A DNA stretch of 64,000 nt from Riptortus pedestris (taxonomy: Eukaryota > Arthropoda > Insecta > Hemiptera > Alydidae). A model generated the notes under the pieces. That model was not told where the DNA came from, ran no database searches, and saw nothing but the letters and a program-made list of their open reading frames with translations. The stretch covers positions 136,668,001 through 136,732,000 of the forward strand of contig CM032232.1 in assembly GCA_019009955.1 (NCBI GenBank). The letters are read 5' to 3'. Below, in pieces: positions 56,425-64,000 of this stretch. The translations under genes were made by a program, and so were the position numbers. How positions within the stretch are numbered: the stretch's first letter is position 1; each line of letters starts with the position of its first letter.

Positions 56425-56890
56425 GATTTCTTCCATATATATATATCGTTTTATATAAAAAGAAAGATCAAGTTCATTAACAGCTGAAATCGGACCAGTG
56501 GGAGAGGGAGTTTTGAGGGAGGGAATTTCGAAATATCTCCATTACGAAAAATTGTATAGAACCAATATTATTGCAAATTAAATTTACTATAAATATTGTT
56601 ATATACATTTATTCCCTATCTTGAATATTAACCGAGATATTTGCATTTTTATTAAGTGTGTGCTCGTAACGGAGATGGTCGGGTAAGGTCTATTCTATTC
56701 GTTTCTGCAGAAAGCTAGTTCAGCCATTTTGGTAACTGTTCGGCTCTCGCATGAAGATTTCTGTATTTGGAAATACAGAAATAACTTCACTTGGGAAATT
56801 TGCTTAGTTTACGCAGCCCCTGTGTGACTGACTTATAATTTTTGTACTAGGAGCATAAACCAAGTACTTGTTTGGTGATGCTTCCTTGTC
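56425..56890 (+). repeat. Local AT-rich repeat family, copy 1
   Basis: Contains AATTTACTATAAATATTGTT, TCTTGAATATTAACCGAGAT and a GC-richer end (AAGCTAGTTC, ACGCAGCCCCTGTGTGAC). A second copy lies in the same orientation at 57660-58045 and an inverted one at 61765-62640. Non-coding; family unknown. Confidence 0.75.
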
Positions 56891-57044
56891 TATAATGACA
56901 TTTTACTAGCTCTAGGACACTATAAAATACACCAACCAACATAAAGGGAACAATGTGAGTGTGTGCTTGTAATGATATCAATTATACATTAAAAAAAAAG
57001 ATTCAAAATCACATCATGAGTACAACCTCAATAGCAGAATTCCT

Positions 57045-57067
57045 TTAAGTGAAATCTGCTAAATAAA
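57045..57067 (-). other. Candidate short terminal NUBP1 exon (weak)
   Basis: An acceptor TTATACAG precedes 57067. Joined to the previous exon it would add IYLADFT and a stop (TAA 57047-57045). It overlaps the edge of a local repeat (GCAGATTTCACTTAAAGG) and lacks the helical C-terminus expected of NUBP1, so it may be spurious. Confidence 0.25.
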
Positions 57068-57145
57068 CTGTATAATAATTAATATTAATCTACAGGAATC
57101 AAAATTGGAGACTCTAATTAAAGAAAAGAAAGCTGAAATTCTTAC

Positions 57146-57314
57146 TGTCTATGATTGGATCAAGAATGGGAAGGTTGGGAAGGGGGTCGGCACCCTCGTC
57201 ACATGCCTGCCCAATCTTAGGATTCAGCGGAAGACGTCCTAGAAACTGCACATTCATTTCTTCGCACATTTTCTCTGCTCCGCCCGTATTTCGAGGGAAG
57301 ATCTCAGATTCAGT
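57146..57314 (-). CDS. NUBP1: NUBP1 exon d
   Basis: 169 bp. Begins after TTTTACAG with [20 protein letters not shown] and ends [15 protein letters not shown] before a GTAAG donor (57145-57141). It follows the CPKC exon in phase 0. The C-terminal helix of the family (~25 residues) should be encoded further on and was not found with confidence. Confidence 0.93.
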
Positions 57315-57684
57315 CTGTAAAATAATTTACACATTAAAAAAAGAAGAAGAAGAAAATTTGATGTGGGGCACATGACTTCCTTGTAATCCTATTAAATTAA
57401 ATACACAAAGTGATAGGTTACATTTAAATTTATTTAATTTGAACGTGATATATATCTCTGTTCCAATACATCAGATCGAAAAATGTCATAGAACATAATT
57501 TATAGATCTATTCACTTTTAAAAAAAAAAAAAAAGCCCAAAAAGCTTTTTAGCAGATTTTCCTTAAGGGAAATCAGCTATTGAGGTTGTACTCATGACGG
57601 AATTTTCAAAATCTTTCTTGAAATGTCCATCGATCCTACCTAGTAGATGACAAAAATGAGGTCCGTTCAAAACTGTATATATAT

Positions 57685-57727
<43 letters not shown>

Positions 57728-60247
57728 GAGGGGAGGATTTTCGAAATATCTCTGTTACTATACGTCGGATCGAAAAATTGTACAGAATCAATCTTATTGC
57801 AAATTAAATTTACTATAAATATTGTTATATACATTTATTCTCTATCTTGAATATTAACCGAGATATTTGCATTTTTATTAAATCTGGGCAGCTAACGGAC
57901 GAAGTGACTTTCCCGCCAAAAGCTAGTTCGGCCGTTTTATTAACTGCTCGGCTCTCATGAAATTTCTCTATTTTAAACTTCACGTGGGAAATCTGCTTAG
58001 TTTACACAGCCCCTGCGTGACGGACTTTTTTTATATACGTATGAAAAAATTTGTAATGTTTTATTTTCATCCTCCTCTAAACCTACCCCTACCGTTAGTC
58101 GAGTAAGGTCGTAAGTGTACAGACGTTACAACAATCCCCACAACAAAATTTACACATTATAAGCTTCCCCACTTTTGAGTTACTCAAGATATGCAGATAC
58201 ATACAAATAGGTATATCCGCATATCTTGGTAGATTAGTTTTTTACTAATTTTCGATCCTATGTAATGAGGAAGATATTTCAAATTTTAGAAATGTGGGTC
58301 CTCAAACCCCTGGCTTGATTTGAGCAATTGACAAACATAATCTTTAGTTTTATAAAATATGTAAATATAGAGTTTGGTAACGATGATACAAACATTGTGA
58401 CAGCTAGAGTAGTAACACATAAGTGTTTACACTTACCTGTTACAGTCAAGTAGTCACATTTTTGTTTGATCCGTACCAAACAATTTGCATTAAAGCTTAA
58501 ATATGGAAATGATGTATTGAAAGATTATAAAATAGAATAAAACCATGACCATAGAAAGTCTTGATAGTTTGGAAGATTTCAGTCAGAGTTGGGCAGTAAT
58601 TGAATACTTTTGTAATTGATTACTTTTTCAACTAATAAATATTAGTTATGTAATTGCAACTACAGTCACAAAAATTTAGTTGGTAACTGCAGTTGCATTT
58701 TCTAAAAATAATTACAATTAATAGTTGTAATTGTAACTGTAGTTATTGAGTAATAACTACAATTACATTCAGACAATTAGCTGTATTTTACGTTCCAATG
58801 AGCGAACATATTTTGATCGCCTCTATAAAAAAAAAACATTTACACTCGTAGTGGTGATGAATGGCTCATCTGAGACGAGCCCTGTTCAATTGGTTCACAG
58901 AATATTGCGAGGCAAAACATGTCAGAAAAACTGAAGGTGGACGCTCCTATCACCACACTCTCTTGTCCTAGCAATCACATCTTGTCCCCATCACTCTCTC
59001 GCAGGGCACTCCAGTCTGTCTTATCTATCACCAGCCTTCGGCGACGAAAAGATTTTTGAAGCAAATTACAATGAGTGACAGTGAAAGTGATAGTAAGGAT
59101 GAGAACTCCTTATTTTTTGAAGCAGAGCATTAGAGCGAATATTTTCTTTTGTCTCGATGGCAAACGCCCAAAATCAAATAGCCTGTCTTTCAAAAAATCT
59201 GAGTTAAGAGTAATTTTAATGGCTAATTTGTTTAAATTTTAAAGTATTATTTAATTTTGTTTGACTTGGAAAATATAAAAAAGAATTTACATACTCTTTT
59301 TTGTTAGTTTTCATTTATTTGCATAAAATTATTTTCATTTATTATAATAATGCAGTATATGTAATAAAATAAAATTTTGAATATAAAGACATTGGGTGTA
59401 GTTATTTCTTAACAGCCTCAACTACTTCAGTCAGTGTTTCACACAGTTTTTTTTTAAACTACCAAAGTAACTGTAGTTGCAACTATAACTACAGTTACAA
59501 TTACTAACTGTAGTTGTTTTTGGAACTACTGATTTTCTCAACTTCTAACTGTAGTTGTGAAATTTCAATTACAATTACTTTAGTTAAAAAATGTAGTTAC
59601 CAATTATCAATTCCTAATTACATTAGTAGTTGTAACTATCTTTATTTCAACTAATATAATTATAACTTGTAATTATAATAATAATTTTGCCCAACTCTGA
59701 TTTCAGTTTCCTTAACTCACATTCAACATGCGAATCTGTAATATTTTATTTTATACTCAAAATTATACTACACAACAACTCACATGGCATTTAGGGCAGA
59801 CAAACGGAGACATGTTTTCCACAACACCGAGTATATCTAGTCCAACCTTCCTGCAGAAATCTATCTCCTTCCTGACATCGAGAAGGGCGAGCTCTGGAGG
59901 AGTCGTGACAATAATTGCATGAGTGTTACCAGTAGGCTTCAAGTATCCAGTCGACGCTAAGTGTTCATCACACGTCCCTGGTGGAGCATCTAGGAGCAAG
60001 AAGTCGAGTCCTTCACTACCCCAGTCAGTTTCTGACAGAAACTGACGAATCATATCTGAAAGCCATAAACTAGTAGAAAACAAAGTATATTGTATCTTCT
60101 TAAAACATACAAATTTCTTAAAAAATTCAAGACTTTTAAAACTTTGAATAAGGGAGAAAGAGCACAGGATGGAAGGCCTAGTACCCTCTTCCCTACTTGA
60201 AGACGGAATATAAATCCGAGGAGACATTAAATACACACCCACACACA

Positions 60248-60279
<32 letters not shown>

Positions 60280-62554
60280 ATATGCACTATTGCAATTTCT
60301 TCACTGTATAGCTGTCAAAATTGCAGGGCGTATTTCGAGACTAAAATCTCAAGCCAGTCATGTTTTATTTTGGCATGCTATCGGACTCTAAACATTAATA
60401 TGATTTAAACCATATGTGGGCAACCAACGGAACCCCCCCCCCAAAAAAAAAACTCCGGAAAAACTCAATTAAACATAAATATTACACTACTTTCTCCAAA
60501 TGAGGGAGATGAGGGGAGATTTGTGCATTTGGCAGTACTTATAAATGTGAACAGTTCTTTTCAATGATGAAAGTTAATAAATCAGAACATCGTACAAGAC
60601 TGACTGACGATAATTTGGAAAATTCTTTATGTCATTGTATCAGTGGAATTAATCCAAACATCGATGGATTAGTTTCCCAAATTCAAGCTTAAGTGTCTCA
60701 TTGATTTCGGTCTATTTTACTTTTGTTGTATTTAATAATTCCAAATTTTACAATTTAATTATAATGTAGTACCTATTTTTTTCATTTCATTTTGTTTTTT
60801 AATAAATTGTATTATAATTACATTGTTGTATAATTTCATGTGTGATATTTATCGTTAAAAATTATGAACACTACTTTAAAATTACACCCTATATTTACTG
60901 TTAAAAACGGCTCGCAAACATATTTAAACACCTAAGTTTTGCCTGCAACATGTCAAAGGTTGCCTATACCTGATTTAAATGATGGTACTGATATATACTC
61001 CATAAATGCTATTGGCCCCTTAAAAAAACAAAACTAATCATACAGCTCCTATTTTAAAAAGAGTAGTTATTGTGATAAGATTAGATAAGGTTCAAATAAC
61101 TTTATCAGTCAAGGATTAAATTACTCACTGTTTTTCTTGGGCCCTCTCCAAATAACAGCATCATCAGGAGAAGATAAAAGAAATCCAATAGACATAACAG
61201 CGAGATTTTCTTCGACATACTGGGGAAAAAAATTGCTTATTATCATTCTCTAGTAAACTAAATCAATACATTCATTTAGTTAAGAATGCATGAATTTTCC
61301 TGATCTACAAGAAACTACTCAAATAACAACAGTCGAGCTGATGAATGAAGATATCTTTATTTTTGAATAACAACTTCAAATTACAAAGTTCTTATAAAGG
61401 TAATTAATATACAATTAGAAGTTTTTCATGCCAATGTGTAATATTAAGCATTTGAATTTGTTAGTAGCGTTCCATCAGAGATGGTGCTACAAGTGGGGTT
61501 TTTCTATTGATGGTGAGACTCCTCCACGTAATCCTACTGTAATAGGGCATTGTTTTTAGCATAAATTATTAGATTGAGTTGAAGCATAAATAACTAATCA
61601 TTTCACTATATAAAATATATCTAACTTTATACCAGACAAAGTATTTTTCCAGGGAGTTCTTCTTCACTTTAACATGAAGAAAAACACTGCCAAACACTAT
61701 TAAATGTTAGTGAAATTCACACTCTAGCTGCGCAAATGTGTCAAAAGTGGTTGGCTCAATTTAAAAGGCCCATGCAGGGGCTGTGTAAACTAAACAGATT
61801 TCTCACGCGAAGGTTTACAACAGATAAATCTACATACAGGTAACACTACCATGAATAAATACAAACGGTAATGAGAAATCTTTCAATCAATTTACAATAC
61901 AAGTTAATAATCTCTACAATGAAAGCAGCTGAATTGTAAACAAACAGGCCAGTCAAACTCATAGTGCTGAATAGATAGACCGGAAAGACAAAAAATTAAT
62001 GAAATATAACGTACTAATTTTATTGAAAACAATTTACTAAAGCTAATATGTAATTTGTAATGAATCAGAATCAGTTACATCTCAGTCATTCAAATTTTAG
62101 TAATCCAAGAAGAAATGGGGGGGGGGGGGTCAACAGAAAGTATTTGCATGTATCTCAGAAAGTAAAAGTTCAATGAAAACAATATTTGGTATTTAACCTT
62201 GTAATGATGTGGTTCATGATATAACAGCTTATTGTTAACGTAACATGAGTAGAAGTGGGGACTTGCTGATGGCTCAAAACTGAAAAATGACAATATCTCG
62301 ATTAATATTCAAGATAGAGAATAAATGTATATGGCAATATTTACAGTATATTAAATTTGCAATAAGATTGGATCTATACAATTTTTTGACATACAGTAAC
62401 AGTAACATTTTGAATTTCCTGAAATCCCCACCTCTCACTTGTCCAATTTTAGCCAGTAACAAACTTGATCTTTCTTTTTACATAAAACATTTAAATATCA
62501 AATATGGTAACGATCAAACAAAAATTGCAACTGCGTAGCGTTAACAGTCAAATA

Positions 62555-62602
<48 letters not shown>

Positions 62603-63564
62603 TTTGAACAGACCTCATTTTCATCCTGGGTAGGATTGATGGACAAATGAAGACATTTTTTTTAAAAATCGTGTCATGAGTCCTTAAGACCTTAATAGCT
62701 GATTTAACTTAAGGGAAATCTGCTAAAAGTGGCAATTTTGAGCTGAAAGGCAAGGAAGGTAGCCAAAATATTCTAAGATGAAGAATTAAAGGCAAGGAAG
62801 GTAGCCAAAATATTCGAAGATGAAGAATTAAGTCATTGAGCTGGTTGCTAGGCCAAGTATGTTGATTTTTACGTGATTAGAGAGTCAAAAAGACCAATTT
62901 CAAATTTTTGTCTCTTCCTAAATTCTGATAGAAGTAAGTCATTTTTGTTATGCAAATCATGCTAATTTATGCATTTGTAGTGGTTGCATCTACTTATATT
63001 ACTTGCACAACTGAGATCGGCGAAACAAAAACCAGTTTAATGAGTCTTTAATAACTTGAGAACTTGTTTAAGAAAAATTGTATTTGGAATAGCAAAAGTC
63101 AGGTAGAATGTTTGAAATGACAAGTATGACAAATATTGATTGCCAAGTTAATTCTCTAAAGAATCTACACTCCATATTACGTTTAAACAAATTTGTAGTT
63201 ACATTAATCTATTGTACGTACAAAAAAAATTTCAACCCAAAGATTCGATTCTTTTAAAAGAAACAGAAAAAATCCAAATTTTGATTCCTTGAATCTTTGA
63301 CAGGAAAAACATTAAAAATCTGAAATTGTTTTCCAGGTAAGCAACCCTCTATAGTGTATTACACTTCTGTAAAAACTTCCCATCAAGTCATTTGTCGTTT
63401 TTATCATTTGGAATTCCCTACAAGTCTAGTTATCAGACGCTGAAAATATTGCATAAAGATATAAGGCGAAAACCTTTGGATGTAAGAATCACACTCAAAG
63501 CTCTATGTTTGATAATATATTAGTAACTCACCACTGGACACCAACCAGATCCACTCTGATGAAC
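57146..63564 (-). CDS. NUBP1: NUBP1 (Nbp35): cytosolic Fe-S cluster scaffold ATPase, partial
   Basis: Four minus-strand exons: 63564-63532, 61219-61129, 60055-59784 and 57314-57146, all with AG acceptors and GT donors and compatible phases. The spliced protein reads [74 protein letters not shown] and [20 protein letters not shown], in NUBP1 order. NUBP1 is a Mrp/MinD-type P-loop ATPase that, with NUBP2/Cfd1, assembles [4Fe-4S] clusters for cytosolic and nuclear proteins. The DxPPGT block is the nucleotide site and CPKC the bridging-cluster ligand. The N-terminal cysteines and P-loop lie past 64000; the 3' exon is uncertain. This is the only clear host gene here. Confidence 0.95.
57418..58045 (+). 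repeat. Local repeat family in a NUBP1 intron
   Basis: 57420-57500 is a partial copy (ATATATCTCTGTTCC, CAGATCGAAAAATGTC). 57540-57605 is an inverted match to 56990-57060 (CTATTGAGGTTGTACTCATGA). 57660-58045 is a full copy of the 56425 repeat after (AC)n and (TA)n runs. All non-coding. Confidence 0.7.
58584..59699. mobile_element. Non-autonomous hAT element with perfect 8-bp TSD
   Basis: Ends CAGAGTTGGGCAGTAATTG and, in reverse, CAGAGTTGGGCAAAATTAT, flanked by ATTTCAGT on both sides (58576-58583 and 59700-59707). Length 1116 bp. The ends carry arrays of ACAGTTACA/AGTTGTAAT motifs like the TAGTTAACTAC arrays of hAT-A. The interior has only a short acidic stretch ([13 protein letters not shown]). 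It sits in the intron between NUBP1 exons c and d. Confidence 0.95.
59784..60055 (-). CDS. NUBP1: NUBP1 exon c
   Basis: 272 bp. Starts after CTTTCAG with (D/N)[18 protein letters not shown], contains the switch-type [14 protein letters not shown], and ends [10 protein letters not shown] before GTGAGT. The CPxC pair is the conserved ligand for the cluster shared between subunits. Confidence 0.96.
60230..60282. repeat. (CA)n/(GT)n/(TA)n microsatellite
   Basis: CACACCCACACACATG then GTGTGTGTGTG and TATATATATA; a compound dinucleotide run in an intron. Confidence 0.9.
60411..60972 (+). mobile_element. Deleted hAT element with C-terminal coding remnant
   Basis: Ends CATATGTGGGCAACCAAC and, in reverse, CAGGTATAGGCAACC, flanked by ATTTAAAC and ATTTAAAT (7 of 8). 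A reading at about 60530-60690 gives [18 protein letters not shown] then RTRLTDDNL and ends VSQIQA: the dimerisation block of a BED-type hAT transposase. Length 562 bp. It lies in the intron between NUBP1 exons b and c. Confidence 0.88.
61129..61219 (-). CDS. NUBP1: NUBP1 exon b
   Basis: 91 bp. After CCCCAG it reads [20 protein letters not shown] then [10 protein letters not shown] plus one base, before a GTGAGT donor. The overhanging A joins AT of the next exon. Confidence 0.95.
61765..62640 (-). repeat. Local AT-rich repeat family, inverted copy
   Basis: 61780-61830 is the reverse complement of the CACAGCCCCTGYGTGA end, and 62280-62460 of the core (ATATCTCGATTAATATTCAA). Poly-G at 62118-62128 and a (TAA)n run near 62562-62601 lie within it. 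Lies in a NUBP1 intron. Confidence 0.65.
62562..62601. repeat. (TAA)n microsatellite
   Basis: About 13 uninterrupted trinucleotide units. Confidence 0.9.
62680..63531. other. NUBP1 intron sequence with a small direct repeat
   Basis: 62680-62735 resembles the 57540-57605 block (ATGAGT..TTAATAGCTGATTT). A direct repeat beginning AAAGGCAAGGAAGGTAGCC occurs at about 62747 and 62788. No coding. Confidence 0.5.
63532..63564 (-). CDS. NUBP1: NUBP1 exon a (33-bp microexon)
   Basis: Eleven codons, [11 protein letters not shown], between a TTTTTAG acceptor and a GTGAGT donor, phase 0 on both sides. The peptide joins directly to YVEENL of exon b, as in NUBP1 proteins ([13 protein letters not shown]). 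Confidence 0.9.
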
Positions 63565-64000
63565 CTAAAAAGATAAGATAAAATCAGAGATTAGTTTACC
63601 TGTGATAAATAATATAACTGCTTTAAAATTTAAAATTATTTCTCAGTATTCTCAGAGGCTGTTTTTTATGGAATTACAGTACAGAGGTAGCTGAACTTTT
63701 CCAGAAATGTTAAATTAATCTTGATCCTTGTTGTGATTGTATCAAAACCAAAATCTTTGTGGGGAAAAGGATTATAACTACTTGTTAATAAACTTAAATG
63801 AGTGTGGTAATTCAAATAAAGGGTTAGAACCGCCAATATAAATTATACTATTGTCATACCTATCGGTGGAGACCGTCGTCATTGGCTGATGGTTGAGTAC
63901 TGTTGGCAAGCGCTTTCGATGCGATGGCATCATCTTCAAGCCAGTTAATAGTTGTACTGAGTTGGTTGTCCGTCAGTCAGTGGGTTTTATGCTCGTTCAC
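63565..64000. other. NUBP1 intron / window end
   Basis: No exon for the N-terminal P-loop half is visible; it should lie past 64000. 63850-63990 is less AT-rich (GGAGACCGTCGTCATTGGC) and may be part of a repeat not otherwise present in the window. Confidence 0.4.

Noticed and set aside
57647..57850. Plus-strand frame over (CA)n/(TA)n
   Set aside because: Driven by microsatellite sequence within a NUBP1 intron.

Overview
This window is a transposon graveyard from an animal genome, most likely an arthropod and probably an insect. It is AT-rich and holds almost no host coding sequence until the last 7 kb. The lineage is inferred from the mix of families seen: mariner elements of the DD34D and DD41D types, several piggyBac families, pogo/Tigger elements, BED-finger hAT elements, and Ty3/Gypsy elements, one with an envelope-like fragment carrying a dibasic cleavage site. 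Nothing looks bacterial: there are no operons, ribosome binding sites or CRISPR. Genes are broken by frameshifts and stops, and many elements keep their inverted repeats and target-site duplications (TSDs), so order of insertion can be read.

Layout. 1-900: Gypsy protease scrap, LTR-like repeat and short repeat units. 1138-3584: pogo-like element with hairpin ends. 3585-7060: hAT related to ZBED5/SCAND3, hit just after its stop codon by a second pogo element (5353-6816) that lost its catalytic core but kept a DNA-binding half and a PHD-like finger. 7069-10694: piggyBac 1, containing a Tigger remnant (9429-10454). 10719-13100: piggyBac 2. 13101-17073: Gypsy copy 1 (gag, protease, RT, envelope remains) split by a Tc1 element (13961-15474). 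17074-22860: hAT-A, split by piggyBac 3 (17227-19808), which is near intact and has an intron. 22861-28950: older sequence hit by a DD41D mariner (23157-24467), piggyBac 4 (24601-26889) and a complete DD34D mariner (27033-28325). 28955-31225: unnamed-family ORF fused in frame to a hAT catalytic region. 31290-32700: head-to-tail piggyBac 5 pieces. 32701-35166: Gypsy copy 2. 35167-36100: piggyBac scraps. 36125-43735: Gypsy debris, a third Gypsy lineage (37041-39979) with a 224-bp palindromic MITE, and shuffled repeat units. 44880-45320: piggyBac scrap. 45329-51827: hAT-B holding a Tigger (46251-48426) and a 947-bp solo LTR (48584-49530). 51838-57000: repeat units, two more solo LTRs and sequence with no recognised content.

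57146-63564 (minus strand) carries four exons of a host gene, NUBP1/Nbp35, a cytosolic iron-sulfur assembly ATPase. The 5' exons lie beyond 64000 and the terminal exon is uncertain. Its introns hold two non-autonomous hAT elements and copies of a local AT-rich repeat.

The genes do not form a pathway. What unites the window is layered transposition: piggyBac at TTAA, pogo/Tigger/mariner/Tc1 at TA, hAT with 8-bp duplications, LTR elements with 4-5 bp duplications. The most notable signals are family-specific palindromes just inside the piggyBac ends, PCNA-binding-like motifs at the ends of two Tigger transposases, two chimeric ORFs, and empty-site evidence between the two Gypsy copies.
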